33,278 bases of DNA from Desulfacinum infernum DSM 9756 (GCF_900129305.1 NZ_FQVB01000039.1:1-33278); one strand, 5' to 3'; shown: positions 8,291-17,803, counted from the first letter of the stretch. Numbers and translations: made by a program. Notes: generated by a model from the sequence alone, not told the origin.

Positions 8291-8450
8291 TGGAGCTTGT
8301 CCGAAAAAGCCGGGGGTCACCGCCTTTCTCGTAGCGCAGCCCTTTAGGGCTGCGGAGGAAACCCCGGATAGCCAATCGGGTATTGCCCGTCAGTTCATAG
8401 GGTTCCGATGGCCCCTTTTTCCCGGGGCTGAAGCCCCGCAGCTACGAAAG
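8291..8450. repeat. Nested-palindrome element, copy B (right arm degenerate)
   Basis: The left outer arm GGAGCTTGTCCGAAAA (8292-8307) is followed by hairpin 1 (8336-8353, 8-bp arms around TT), a spacer that begins GGAGGAA and contains GATGGCCCCTTT, hairpin 2 (8423-8438, 7-bp arms around GA) and GCTACGAAAG. Parts and order match copies C and D. After 8450 only a weak remnant of the outer arm (AAGGCTCCT) is visible. It separates miaB from the DUF151 gene on their shared strand. Confidence 0.75.
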
Positions 8451-8519
8451 AGTTAAGGCTCCTCACCGGTTCCAGACGGAAGCCCGTTCTCGGCCAAGGC
8501 CCCAGCTCCCGGAGCGTCA

Positions 8520-9893
8520 TCAGCAGGCGCTCCCGTCCGCCAACTCCCCTCTGAGGGAATGGGAGTAGGCCTCCCGAATCCTCACGGGCACCAGCGTCCC
8601 CACCAGCTCTGGGGATCCCGCAAAATTGACGATGCGATTCTGGGAGGTCCTTCCGGTCATCTGCCCGTTGCCCGCCTTGCTCTCCGACTCCACCAGCACC
8701 TCCCGGGTCCGGCCCACCTCCCGGCGGTTTTTCTCCAAGGTGATGGCCGCCTGAAGCGCCTGCAGTTCCGTGAGACGGCGGGCCTTGACCTCTTCCGGCA
8801 CCTTGTCCGGAAAGGCGCCGGACTTGGCGAAGGGGCGATCCGAATACCGGAAGGAGAAGAGAGTGTCGAAGCGAACGGTGCGGATCAGCTCCAGGGTGGC
8901 CTGAAAGTCCTCTTCCGTCTCGCCGGGAAAGCCCACCATCACGTCGGCCGAGATCCCGATATCCGGGCAGGCCGAGCGCAGCCGGGCCACCTTGTCCAGG
9001 TAATCGGCGGCCGTATAGTGTCGGTTCATGCGGGCCAGAATGCGGTCGGAACCCGCCTGGAAGGGTAGGTGGATGTGTCGGCACAGCTTCTTCAACCGGG
9101 CAAAGCATTCGATGAGTTCGTCGTCGAGATCCTTGGGATGGGAAGTGGTGAAGCGGATGCGCACCAGATCGGTTTCCTCTTCGATGCGCCGGAGCAGCCG
9201 GGCGAAGTTCATGCCGTCAGCCAGCCCCTTTCCGTAGGAATTGACGTTTTGTCCCAGCAGCAACACCTCCCGGGTGCCCTTCCGTGTGATGATGTGGATT
9301 TCACGGAGGATCTCGTCCGCGGGCCGGCTTCGCTCCCGCCCCCGCACGTAGGGAACGATGCAGTAGGTGCAGAAGTTGTCGCAGCCCTGCATGATGGTCA
9401 CCGGCGCCACCACCGGGCATTCCCAGCGATGGTCTTGGTGAAAAAGCTCCTTCCAGCCTTCTTCGTCGTGCTCCGGCAGATGGGCCGTGCGGGCGTCCTC
9501 CTCCGTGCTTCGGCGCAACAGCCGCGGAAGAGCTCCGATGGCCCGTGTTCCCAGCACGATGTCCACATGAGGGAACCGGGCGAGAAGCGCGTCGCCCAGT
9601 TGCTGGGCCACGCAGCCCGCCACCACGATCTTCAATCGGGGATTCTTGTTTTTGAGGCGGCGAAGACGGCCCAAAAGCGAAAAAACCTTTTGCTCCGCCT
9701 TTTCCCGCACCGAACACGTGTTGATGAAGATCACATCCGCCGACGCCGGATCGTCGGTGCTCTCGTAGCCTTCCTGAGCAAGCATCCGCTCCACGCGCAG
9801 GGAGTCGTACTCGTTCATCTGGCAGCCGAAGGTGTGCACGTACACGTAGAGGGTCCGGGAACGCTGCTCTCTTTCTACACAAAGTCCTTCCAT
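8520..9893 (-). CDS. miaB: tRNA-2-methylthio-N6-dimethylallyladenosine synthase MiaB
   Basis: A 457-residue radical-SAM methylthiotransferase that adds a methylthio group to i6A37 of tRNAs reading UNN codons. The N-terminal UPF0004 domain has its cluster cysteines C24 (TFGCQMNEYDS), C60 (INTCSVREKAEQ) and C94 (VAGCVAQ). The radical-SAM triad is C171, C175 and C178 in MQGCDNFCTYCIVPYVRG. A TRAM domain (about 385-450) ends the protein. GCQMNEYDS and NTCSVREKAEQK are MiaB signatures and argue against RimO or MtaB. Its first 19 bp overlap the end of the cNMP-domain gene, so the two are translationally coupled. The ribosome-binding site is weak. Confidence 0.95.
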   Translation of the reverse strand: MEGLCVEREQRSRTLYVYVHTFGCQMNEYDSLRVERMLAQEGYESTDDPASADVIFINTCSVREKAEQKVFSLLGRLRRLKNKNPRLKIVVAGCVAQQLGDALLARFPHVDIVLGTRAIGALPRLLRRSTEEDARTAHLPEHDEEGWKELFHQDHRWECPVVAPVTIMQGCDNFCTYCIVPYVRGRERSRPADEILREIHIITRKGTREVLLLGQNVNSYGKGLADGMNFARLLRRIEEETDLVRIRFTTSHPKDLDDELIECFARLKKLCRHIHLPFQAGSDRILARMNRHYTAADYLDKVARLRSACPDIGISADVMVGFPGETEEDFQATLELIRTVRFDTLFSFRYSDRPFAKSGAFPDKVPEEVKARRLTELQALQAAITLEKNRREVGRTREVLVESESKAGNGQMTGRTSQNRIVNFAGSPELVGTLVPVRIREAYSHSLRGELADGSAC

Positions 9894-10639
9894 TGGGACG
9901 TCCGTAAGTCTCCTTCCGTCAATTGAACATTGGCCCGGATCAACCGGCCGGCCAGGGTCCGGATCAGCTTCACGGCCAATTGGGGGTTTTCCGTGAGGAT
10001 CTGTTCCATCATGGATCCGTTGAAGACCTGGATCACGCTTCGGCCGACGCTGGTCACCGTGGCCTGCCGCTTGCCGCCCAGCACGCAGGCCATTTCGCCG
10101 AAGAACTCACCCGGCAGCTCGATCCGGCCGATCTCCCGGCCCGAGCGGGTCACCCGAAGACCGGCGTCACTGGACACCAAGCGGTAGAATTCCTTGCTCG
10201 ACTCCCCCTCCCGAACCACCACCTCGCCTTCGTCATAGTAGCGGACCTCCATGTCCTGGGGGAGCACCACCACCTCTTCCCCCTGGAGCGCCAGTGTGGT
10301 TTCCAGGAGCTGTTTCAATACGGAGTTCAGGAGGGAGCGGGCCCGACGGGGGTCGTTCTCGAAGAAATCATCCAACGCATCGTATGCGTAGACCATGAGC
10401 CGGCAGGGTTCGGAGGCTCGCACGTCGAAGGCCGACACCCGCTTTCCCAGCACGCCTTCCAGTCCGAATACATCCTGCTCGCCAAGGACCCGGATCTTGC
10501 GCCCTTTATGGAAGACCTTCACGCGACCGGAAAGCACCACGAAAAAGGCATCCAGGGGATCGTTCTCCGAAAGGATCAGTTCCCCTTCCTGATACGTCCG
10601 GGCCTCCACCCGGTAGCCGGCTTCCGCTTGGTAGTCCAT
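9875..10639 (-). CDS. Protein with two cyclic-nucleotide-binding domains
   Basis: A 254-residue soluble protein with two CRP-like beta-roll domains, about residues 10-125 and 130-245. Both show the expected pattern: YQEGELILSENDPLDAFFVVLSGRVKV and YYDEGEVVVREGESSKEFYRLVSSDAGLRV, then GEFFGEMACVLGGKRQATV in the second. That block is close to the phosphate-binding cassette FGE(L/M)A......RXAT; the first domain has a weaker version (VFGLEGVLGKRVSAFDV). There is no DNA-binding helix-turn-helix, kinase or membrane segment, so it is not a CRP/FNR regulator. It overlaps miaB by 19 bp, so the two may share function or only expression. Ligand and partner are unknown. AGGAG precedes the ATG. Confidence 0.85.
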   Translation of the reverse strand: MDYQAEAGYRVEARTYQEGELILSENDPLDAFFVVLSGRVKVFHKGRKIRVLGEQDVFGLEGVLGKRVSAFDVRASEPCRLMVYAYDALDDFFENDPRRARSLLNSVLKQLLETTLALQGEEVVVLPQDMEVRYYDEGEVVVREGESSKEFYRLVSSDAGLRVTRSGREIGRIELPGEFFGEMACVLGGKRQATVTSVGRSVIQVFNGSMMEQILTENPQLAVKLIRTLAGRLIRANVQLTEGDLRTSQWKDFV

Positions 10640-10688
10640 GGTCTCCTCGCTCGTTCACCCGTTTCCATATCCAATCGCCCGTGGTATT

Positions 10689-10931
10689 TCAAGGTGCGAA
10701 ACGATTGGTTTCACGCACGGAGCGGATGCCCAGCCGAAGCCGTTCTGCTTCCACAACGGCCCGCACCACGTCCTCACAACCGGGCGCCGTGCTGATATGC
10801 ACCAAGGCCAATCGCCGGTCCACTGTGGTTACCGTGCCCACCCCTTCGTAGGCTTCGACGATGGATGTCAGCAGGTGGATGGACGCAGGATTCAGCACCA
10901 CCTCATAGACACTACACCGACGGGGATCCAT
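10689..10931 (-). CDS. DUF4911-like small protein
   Basis: An 80-residue protein from the ATG at 10929-10931, with GGGAGAG about 8 nt upstream. The sequence VVLNPASIHLLTSIVEAYEGVGTVTTVD and the later VHISTAPGCEDVV resemble DUF4911, a small family of unknown function common in deltaproteobacteria, in which the protein holds a conserved position on heterogeneous substrates near energy-metabolism genes. A longer frame runs to 11300, but that part is antisense to the next gene and is rejected. It is read in the same direction as the cNMP-miaB genes, 50 bp upstream of them, and could start that transcript. Confidence 0.7.
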   Translation of the reverse strand: MDPRRCSVYEVVLNPASIHLLTSIVEAYEGVGTVTTVDRRLALVHISTAPGCEDVVRAVVEAERLRLGIRSVRETNRFAP

Positions 10932-11048
10932 CCGTTTTCTCTCCCGGGGAAACTTTTGGCTTTGGCCGCGCTGACGACCTATGATAGCAAGTGGGATCTG
11001 CGAAAAGAAGGAAAAGTTGGATCGCGTCTCGGATGGGAGTGGTGAAGG

Positions 11049-12329
11049 ATGGATAGGGATCGCCTGGACTTCGACCTTCGACGATATCTGCTCATGGTCC
11101 TTGCCTTGTGCCTTGCTTTCTCCGGTGCGCCGGCGGCCGTCGCACAGGACGCTCCAAAATCCTTTTTGGCCCAGGGCGTCGCCCCGTACGACCCGGCGAA
11201 CCCGGCCCAGTCCCGCCAGAAGGCGCTGGAGGATCTCCTGCGCCAGGCGGTGCTCCAAGCCGTGGGCACCGTTCTCGACGCCGGTGGGATCGCCCGCCAT
11301 CGAAGTGAGCTGGAAACGAACATCCTGGCATCTCCCGACCGCTACATCCCCAGCTACCAGATCGTATCCGAGACACCCGAGGATCCTTTGTACCGACTGC
11401 AGGGGTCCGTGTCCATCGACATGAAGGCATTGACGGAGGACTTGAAACCCTGGCTGCCGCAGGGGACGCCGCCGGAACCGGAGGCTCCTGCGGGTCCGGC
11501 GGCGGGGCCTGTGACCGAAACCGGAGGGACGCAGGGTGCGCCGATGCCCACCACCGTCAAGGACGTCCTGTGGGCGGTGGCGGAAAACTGGGAAGGCGAT
11601 TGGGTGATCCCGCAGCCGGACACGTCAGCTGCAGTGGTTCTAGCCCCCATGGTCCGGGACGAAGCCTCGGACTATCTCTGGACCATGGGATATCCCACCC
11701 TGGATTCAGGCCGGATCTCCGACCCCTCTGCCCCCCAAAGGGTCCAGGCCGTCCTGGACGAAGCGCGCCGGGAAGGAAGGCGCTACGCCATCGTGGGGAC
11801 CGCAGCCCGGGAAGGAGATGCCTACGTGGTCCGGTGCACCGTCTACGCCGTACCGGATGGGATCACCCTGGGAATCGTGGAACAGCGGGCGCCGGCCCAA
11901 GGGAGCCGCCAGGAGGCCGCCCTACAGTTGGCGGCTCTTCTGGTTCCCTCCCTGGACCAGGTGCTCCGGCCTGCCACCACGGAGGCTGCCCCTTCACCCC
12001 CGGCGGGAGGGCCGGCACCGGGACTCTGGCAGATTACCATCACGGGTGACCACCCCTACGCCGCCTGGTTGAACCTGCAAGCTTTATTGGCCGATTCCGG
12101 TCCGGGCCTGCAGGCGGCCTCCATGACCTTCCAGCCACGCTCTCTCACCGTAGACCTGGATTCGGATGCAGCCGGGCAGGCGGCCGCTGCGGACGGAACC
12201 CGCGTGGGCCCCCGGCACATCCTTCGTCTCAAGGAATACGACCCCATGGGCCGGCGCATGGGCTTTATCCTCATTCCTGCACCGGAGTCCACCGCTGACG
12301 CAGCCGAGGAGACTCCCTCGAAGCCATGA
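11049..12329 (+). CDS. Exported protein of unknown function
   Basis: A 426-residue protein. Residues about 13-32 (LLMVLALCLAFSGAPAAVAQ) form a signal peptide with an AxA-type cleavage site. Residues about 40-130 recall the N-terminal part of FlgT-like/LPP20-like periplasmic proteins: ARQKALEDLLRQAVLQAVG-type helix, then YIPSYQIVSETPEDPLYRLQGSVSIDMKAL. A proline-rich linker (about 138-165) leads to a second globular part. That similarity is by eye and weak, and no flagellar gene is nearby. GGGAG lies 9 nt before the ATG. The stop overlaps the start of the PgsA-like gene (ATGA), so the two are translationally coupled; a cell-envelope role is plausible. Confidence 0.7.
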   Translation: MDRDRLDFDLRRYLLMVLALCLAFSGAPAAVAQDAPKSFLAQGVAPYDPANPAQSRQKALEDLLRQAVLQAVGTVLDAGGIARHRSELETNILASPDRYIPSYQIVSETPEDPLYRLQGSVSIDMKALTEDLKPWLPQGTPPEPEAPAGPAAGPVTETGGTQGAPMPTTVKDVLWAVAENWEGDWVIPQPDTSAAVVLAPMVRDEASDYLWTMGYPTLDSGRISDPSAPQRVQAVLDEARREGRRYAIVGTAAREGDAYVVRCTVYAVPDGITLGIVEQRAPAQGSRQEAALQLAALLVPSLDQVLRPATTEAAPSPPAGGPAPGLWQITITGDHPYAAWLNLQALLADSGPGLQAASMTFQPRSLTVDLDSDAAGQAAAADGTRVGPRHILRLKEYDPMGRRMGFILIPAPESTADAAEETPSKP

Positions 12330-12874
12330 CCGTTCCCAACCTCCTGACGCTTATCCGGATCTTGCTCACCCCGCTCCTGGTGTGGCTCCTGCTGGGATCC
12401 CGGCTCACGGAAGCGCTTCTCGTCTTCTTCTTGGCCGGGATCACCGACGGACTGGACGGCTTCATCGCCCGGGTCTTTCACCAAAAGAGCCGACTCGGGG
12501 CCTACCTGGATCCACTGGCCGACAAGATCCTCCTGGTGAGCAGCTTCATTCTCCTGGGCCGTCTCAAGCTCCTGCCCACCTCCCTGGTGGTGATCGCCGT
12601 CAGCCGGGACGCCCTCATCGTCATCGGCGTCATGACGCTCATGTTCTTTCAGGTGCGGGTGGAGATCCGCCCCAGTTGGGTGAGCAAATTCACGACCTTG
12701 TCCCAAATCGTCACCGTGCTGGCAACCCTGGCCACGCCCCTGCTGACGCTTCCCATCTGGGCCAAGCAGAGCCTTTACGTGGTCACGGGACTTCTGACCA
12801 TCACCAGCGGCATCCACTACATCCTCATCGCCTTCCGCCTCTGGGAGGGGGACACGAGCGGCGGCACCGCCTGA
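12326..12874 (+). CDS. pgsA: CDP-alcohol phosphatidyltransferase, probable CDP-diacylglycerol-glycerol-3-phosphate synthase
   Basis: A 182-residue inner-membrane protein with about six hydrophobic segments. It carries the full family signature DGx2ARx8Gx3Dx3D: D44, G45, A48, R49, G58, D62 and D66, which bind the metal and CDP-alcohol. PgsA makes phosphatidylglycerophosphate, the first committed step to phosphatidylglycerol and cardiolipin. Length and N-terminus (MTVPNLLTLIRILLTPLLV) fit PgsA, but other CDP-alcohol transferases share the motif, so the acceptor is inferred. The ATG overlaps the upstream stop by 4 bases. Confidence 0.82.
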   Translation: MTVPNLLTLIRILLTPLLVWLLLGSRLTEALLVFFLAGITDGLDGFIARVFHQKSRLGAYLDPLADKILLVSSFILLGRLKLLPTSLVVIAVSRDALIVIGVMTLMFFQVRVEIRPSWVSKFTTLSQIVTVLATLATPLLTLPIWAKQSLYVVTGLLTITSGIHYILIAFRLWEGDTSGGTA

Positions 12875-12888
12875 GGCTTGCATTTTCC

Positions 12889-12917
12889 TTGACACCCTCG
12901 GGCTGTTTCGCTATAGG
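12889..12917 (+). promoter_or_regulatory. Sigma-70 type promoter for tRNA-Val
   Basis: TTGACA at 12889-12894 and TATAGG at 12912-12917 are separated by 17 bp. The tRNA begins 15 bp after the -10 box. Spacing, a consensus -35 and the position directly before a stable RNA support the call. Confidence 0.75.
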
Positions 12918-12931
12918 GAGACCAACTTTGT

Positions 12932-13006
12932 AGGCACGTAGCTCAGTGGGAGAGCGCTACCTTGACGCGGTAGAAGTCGGCGGTTCAATCCCGCCCGTGC
13001 CTACCA
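12932..13006 (+). tRNA. tRNA-Val (anticodon GAC)
   Basis: A 75-nt cloverleaf with encoded CCA. The acceptor arm pairs AGGCACG with CGTGCCT; the D arm is GCTC/GAGC; the anticodon arm is CTACC-TTGACGC-GGTAG with anticodon GAC; the variable loop is AAGTC; the T arm is GGCGG-TTCAATC-CCGCC. All arms pair perfectly. GAC reads valine codons GUC and GUU. It has its own promoter upstream. Confidence 0.96.
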
Positions 13007-13133
13007 CCCCTTTCGAAGGGGGAACGGGTCACGGAATCCGAGACGCACACCGACACAGATACGCAAGGCCATCGGGTGAAGCGCAAACCAGCACGCGTAT
13101 CACAATCCAGCGCGCAAGCCGATTGAACATCAC

Positions 13134-13177
13134 AGAGCATCAGTCCCGTCTTGCGGCGGCTGATGCTCTTTTTGTTT
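13134..13177 (+). terminator. Intrinsic terminator or attenuator between tRNA-Val and thrS
   Basis: AGAGCATCAG (13134-13143) pairs perfectly with CTGATGCTCT (13160-13169) around a 16-nt loop, followed by TTTTTGTTT. It is 128 nt past the tRNA and 57 nt before the thrS start codon. It may end the tRNA transcript. No promoter is obvious between it and thrS, so readthrough or attenuation control of thrS is also possible. Confidence 0.8.
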
Positions 13178-13233
13178 CGCCGGAGCCGCAAGGGGGCCCG
13201 CCGGCGGATGCGAAGAAAGGGGATGAACAGGGA

Positions 13234-15180
13234 ATGCACGAAGAATCGGAACACGTACGAGTGTCTTTGCCGGATGGCAAAAGTGTGGAGTTGCCGGCTG
13301 GCCAAACCGTCCAGGACGCTCTTCGGGACCTGGGAGTCAAGGGCAACCAATGGATCGCGGCACGACTCAATGGTCGCCTTGTGGATCTCACCCGGCCCGT
13401 GGAACAGGACGCCGTGCTGGAACCGGTGGCGGCCGACAGTCCGGAAGGGCTCGAAATCCTCCGCCACAGCACCTCCCATGTGATGGCCCAGGCCGTGCTC
13501 AGCCTCTTTCCGGAGGCCAAGGTGGCCATCGGACCGGCCATCGAAAACGGATTCTACTACGATTTCGACGTGCCGCAGCCCTTCAGCCCCGACGATCTGG
13601 CCAAGATCGAAGCCAAGATGCAGGAGATCATCCAGGCGAAGGTTCCCTTTGAACGGCAGGAGGTGGCCCGGGAGGAGGCTATCGAGCTCTTTCGCCAAAA
13701 GGGCGAAAAGTACAAGGTGGAGCTCCTGGAAGAACTGGAAGAGCCCACCATCTCCATCTATCGCCAGGGAGACTTTGTGGACCTTTGCCGGGGTCCCCAC
13801 ATCCCCCACACCGGCTACATCAAGGCGTGCAAGCTCCTTTCCGTGGCCGGCGCCTACTGGCGGGGCGACGAACGAAACCCCATGCTCCAGCGCATCTACG
13901 GAACGGCCTTCGCCGACATCAAGGCCCTCAAGAAGTACCTGCAGTTCCTGGAGGAAGCCCAAAAGCGCGATCACCGCAAGCTGGGGCGCGAACTGGATCT
14001 TTTCAGCTTTTCCGACGAGGTGGGAGCCGGGATGGTCATCTACCATCCCAAGGGCGCTCTGCTCCGCCACATCCTGGAGACCTTCGAAAAGCGGGAACAT
14101 CTCCGCCGCGGCTACCAGATCGTCATGGGGCCGACCCTGCTCAAGACCGAGCTGTGGAAGCGATCCGGCCATTTCGACAACTACCGCGAAAACATGTACT
14201 TCACGGAAATCGACGGGCAGTCCTACGGCATCAAGCCCATGAACTGTCTGTCGCACATGATCATCTACAAGTCCAAGGTCCGCAGCTACCGGGACCTGCC
14301 CCTGCGGTTTTTCGAACTGGGCACCGTGCACCGCCATGAGAAGTCGGGCGTTCTCCACGGGTTGTTGCGCGTCCGTCAGTTCACCCAGGACGATGCCCAC
14401 ATCCTGTGCACGCCGGAACAGCTCCATTCGGAAATCCAGGGCATCGTGGATTTCGTCATTGAGGTCATGGGCCTTTTCGGCTTCGACTACGAGATGGAAA
14501 TCAGCACCCGCCCGGAGAAGTCCATCGGAACCGACGAAGACTGGGAGCGGGCCACCAGGGCGCTCATGGACGCCCTCCAGGATAAGGGCATTCCCTACCA
14601 CATCTGCGAAGGGGAAGGGGCCTTCTACGGTCCCAAGATCGACGTGAAGCTCAAGGACGCCCTGGAACGCAAGTGGCAATGCGCCACCATCCAGTGCGAC
14701 TTCACCCTGCCGGAACGCTTCGATCTCACCTACGTGGGACCGGACGGCAACCGCCATCGACCCGTGATGCTCCACCGGGTGATTCTGGGGGCCATCGAGC
14801 GCTTCATGGGGGTGCTCATCGAGCATTACGCCGGCGCGTTCCCCACCTGGCTGGCCCCCGTGCAGGCCGTGGTGGTGACCGTCACCGACAGCCAGCTGGA
14901 CTTCGCGCGCAGAGTGTACCGGCAGCTCCGCGACGCCGGGGTGCGGGCGGAAATCGATGAGAGAAACGAGAAGCTGGGCTTCAAGATCCGCGAGGCCCAG
15001 CTCCAGAAGGTTCCCTACATGTTGGTGGTGGGCGACAAGGAAGTGGAGGCCGGCGGCGTGCGGCCGAGGCGCCGGGACGGCACGCAACTGGACCTCATGC
15101 CCGTGGAAGAGTTCGTCCAACTGGTGGAAAAGGAATGCCTGGAAGGCTCCGGCGGGCGCATCGGCCTCGGCGCCGTGTGA
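13234..15180 (+). CDS. thrS: Threonyl-tRNA synthetase
   Basis: A 648-residue class II synthetase that charges tRNA-Thr. Domains in order: TGS (about 5-66); an editing domain with HxxxH (H78 and H82 in RHSTSHVMA) and the later DLCRGPH; the class II catalytic core with motif 2 around [12 protein letters not shown] and motif 3 around [13 protein letters not shown]; and the anticodon-binding domain (about 545-640). An open frame extends upstream to 12946, but it runs through the tRNA and terminator. The ATG at 13234 gives normal family length, with AAAGGGG about 11 nt upstream. It heads the conserved thrS-infC-rpmI-rplT-pheST block. Confidence 0.96.
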   Translation: MHEESEHVRVSLPDGKSVELPAGQTVQDALRDLGVKGNQWIAARLNGRLVDLTRPVEQDAVLEPVAADSPEGLEILRHSTSHVMAQAVLSLFPEAKVAIGPAIENGFYYDFDVPQPFSPDDLAKIEAKMQEIIQAKVPFERQEVAREEAIELFRQKGEKYKVELLEELEEPTISIYRQGDFVDLCRGPHIPHTGYIKACKLLSVAGAYWRGDERNPMLQRIYGTAFADIKALKKYLQFLEEAQKRDHRKLGRELDLFSFSDEVGAGMVIYHPKGALLRHILETFEKREHLRRGYQIVMGPTLLKTELWKRSGHFDNYRENMYFTEIDGQSYGIKPMNCLSHMIIYKSKVRSYRDLPLRFFELGTVHRHEKSGVLHGLLRVRQFTQDDAHILCTPEQLHSEIQGIVDFVIEVMGLFGFDYEMEISTRPEKSIGTDEDWERATRALMDALQDKGIPYHICEGEGAFYGPKIDVKLKDALERKWQCATIQCDFTLPERFDLTYVGPDGNRHRPVMLHRVILGAIERFMGVLIEHYAGAFPTWLAPVQAVVVTVTDSQLDFARRVYRQLRDAGVRAEIDERNEKLGFKIREAQLQKVPYMLVVGDKEVEAGGVRPRRRDGTQLDLMPVEEFVQLVEKECLEGSGGRIGLGAV

Positions 15181-15339
15181 CCCCCTGTGGGGTCCGCTAG
15201 GCTCATGGGAGAAAGAACCAGAACCGCATAGAGACGCCAATAGACGAACACAGCTTTTGTCCCGCGGCGGCGGATGGAGTTCCGCAGCTGCTTACTTGGA
15301 CCCATTCCAAAAAGAACATCCAGCAAGGAGGAGAAGGCC

Positions 15340-15852
15340 CTGAAAAAGCAAGAAGGCAACGTGAACGAGAGGATTCGGGCTCGCGAAGTGCGCGTCATTG
15401 GTTCCGACGGCACCCAACTAGGGATCATGCCCCTTCAACAGGCGCTGGAGGCGGCCCGAGAGGAAGGCTTGGACCTGGTGGAAGTGGCCCCCAATGCCGA
15501 TCCTCCCGTCTGCAAGATCATGGACTACGGGAAGTTCAAGTACTTGCAGAGCAAGAGATCTCAGGAAGCCAAGAAGAAGCAGACGGTCATCCAGGTCAAG
15601 GAAGTGAAGGTGCGCCCCAAGACCGACGACCACGACATCCAGACCAAGTTGCGTCACATCCGTCGCTTTTTGGCCCAGAAGGACAAGGCCAAGGTGACGG
15701 TCATCTTCCGCGGCCGGGAGATCGCCTTCAAGGAGCGCGGGGCCATGGTGCTCCAGAAGATCCTCGATGAGCTCCAGGACGAAGCGGTCGTGGAGATGCC
15801 GCCCAAGATGGAAGGGCGCAACATGGTCATGATCCTGGCGCCAAAGGCCTAA
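15340..15852 (+). CDS. infC: Translation initiation factor IF-3, probable CTG start
   Basis: IF-3 binds the 30S subunit, keeps subunits apart and checks initiator tRNA and start codon. The N-domain ([38 protein letters not shown]) and C-domain ([35 protein letters not shown]) are both complete. No ATG fits. The best start is CTG at 15340, with AAGGAGGAG 6 nt upstream, which gives 170 residues. A GTG at 15361 with a weaker AAGG is the alternative. The frame is open upstream to an ATG at 15274, but that one has no ribosome-binding site and would add residues foreign to the family. infC is known for rare start codons through which IF-3 represses itself, so a CTG is credible. Confidence 0.9.
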   Translation: MKKQEGNVNERIRAREVRVIGSDGTQLGIMPLQQALEAAREEGLDLVEVAPNADPPVCKIMDYGKFKYLQSKRSQEAKKKQTVIQVKEVKVRPKTDDHDIQTKLRHIRRFLAQKDKAKVTVIFRGREIAFKERGAMVLQKILDELQDEAVVEMPPKMEGRNMVMILAPKA

Positions 15853-15869
15853 CCTTCCTCACAAAAAGC

Positions 15870-15898
15870 TTGACACACCCCAGGGGTGTCAATAGATT
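15870..15898 (+). promoter_or_regulatory. Possible promoter with overlapping inverted repeat upstream of rpmI
   Basis: TTGACA (15870-15875) and TAGATT (15893-15898) are 17 bp apart, about 150 bp before rpmI. An imperfect inverted repeat (TTGACAC..CCCC / GGGGTGTCAA) fills the spacer and covers the -35 box. It could be an operator, or a weak infC terminator without a T-run. The 15899-16050 leader is long enough for a ribosomal-protein control structure, but I could not assign one. Confidence 0.4.
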
Positions 15899-16050
15899 AC
15901 ACGCCTCGATCCACCGTGGGGACGAGGCTTCCCGATGCGTACGCCCGTCCCCGTGCCGGACGCAACACCGCCTCCGTGCGGCGTTGCGCTGTTTTGTGCC
16001 GAAAGAGCCCGGTCTGAGACCTTGTGAAACGAGACCATTCGGAGGAATCC

Positions 16051-16248
16051 ATGCCAAAGCTCAAAACCAACCGTGGGGCCGCGAAGCGCTTTCGCAAGAC
16101 CGGAGGCGGACGCTTTGCGCGAGCCAAAGCCTACAAGAGTCACATCCTCACCAAGAAGAGCTCCAAACGCAAGCGGGCGCTTCGCCGATCCACTATCGTG
16201 GACCCCGCCAATGTGAAGGGTCTGCAGAGGATGCTGCCGTACCTCTAG
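16051..16248 (+). CDS. rpmI: 50S ribosomal protein L35
   Basis: A 65-residue basic protein that begins [20 protein letters not shown], the universal L35 start, and contains [17 protein letters not shown] lies 7 nt before the ATG. An in-frame ATG-like extension upstream (16024) would add nine residues foreign to L35. It is followed by rplT after 54 bp, the universal order. Confidence 0.96.
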   Translation: MPKLKTNRGAAKRFRKTGGGRFARAKAYKSHILTKKSSKRKRALRRSTIVDPANVKGLQRMLPYL

Positions 16249-16302
16249 GCGCCGGCAGGGCCTATTCAATACAGACACTTGTGACTTTCAAGGAGTGGGA
16301 AG

Positions 16303-16656
16303 ATGCCTCGAGTAAAGAAGGCGGTGAAATCACGTCAGCGCCGCAAGAAGATTCTTCATATGGCCAAGGGCTACCGCGGCGGTCGCGGCCGGTTGTTGCG
16401 CACCGCCAAGGAAACCGTCAGTCGCGCCCTGGTTTACGCCTATCGGGACCGTCGGGCCAAGAAGCGCAACTTCCGAAGCCTGTGGATCATGCGCATCAAT
16501 GCAGCGGCGCGCCAACACGGACTGAGCTATTCCGCCTTCATGAGCGGACTGAAGAAGGCCAACGTGGAGTTGGATCGCAAGGTGCTGGCGGGCTTGGCCG
16601 TGTCCGATCCCCAGGCCTTCGCCCAACTGGTAGCCGTTGCCAAGGAAGCGGCGTAG
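16303..16656 (+). CDS. rplT: 50S ribosomal protein L20
   Basis: A 117-residue protein, the standard length. It begins [18 protein letters not shown] and contains [17 protein letters not shown] and [28 protein letters not shown], all L20 signatures. L20 binds 23S rRNA early in 50S assembly and represses its own operon in several bacteria. It ends 6 bp before pheS. The ribosome-binding site AAGGAG is 5-6 nt from the ATG. Confidence 0.97.
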   Translation: MPRVKKAVKSRQRRKKILHMAKGYRGGRGRLLRTAKETVSRALVYAYRDRRAKKRNFRSLWIMRINAAARQHGLSYSAFMSGLKKANVELDRKVLAGLAVSDPQAFAQLVAVAKEAA

Positions 16657-17673
<1,017 letters not shown>

Positions 17674-17724
17674 CGGGGAGAGTCATCGCCGGGCCGCACT
17701 GTTTTCATCTTCCGCCGCTCCCCC

Positions 17725-17758
17725 ACAAAGGGCACGACGACCGGGTCGTGCCCTTTGT
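17725..17758 (+). terminator. Strong hairpin between pheS and pheT
   Basis: A perfect 14-bp stem (ACAAAGGGCACGAC paired with GTCGTGCCCTTTGT) around GACCGG. Only a short CGTAA follows, with no T-run. It is 51 bp past pheS and 46 bp before pheT, an unusually wide gap for this pair. It may attenuate, stabilise pheS mRNA, or be an ordinary extragenic palindrome. Confidence 0.5.
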
Positions 17759-17803
17759 CGTAACGGCGAGGGCGCTCCATCAGGCACTGAGAGGGGAACA
17801 TCG

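Noticed and set aside
8215-8450. CRISPR array
   Set aside because: The repeats are palindromic and single or paired with unequal spacing; no regular spacers or cas genes exist in the window.
9875-10639. CRP/FNR transcription regulator
   Set aside because: Both halves are beta-roll domains and no helix-turn-helix follows.
10932-11300. N-terminal extension of the DUF4911-like protein
   Set aside because: It is antisense to the exported-protein gene, while the ATG at 10931 has a good ribosome-binding site.
12946-13233. Upstream start for thrS
   Set aside because: The extension would translate the tRNA-Val and the terminator and adds 96 residues not found in ThrS.
12985-15240. A 751-codon open frame on the minus strand
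   Set aside because: It is antisense to thrS across nearly its whole length and shows no domain.
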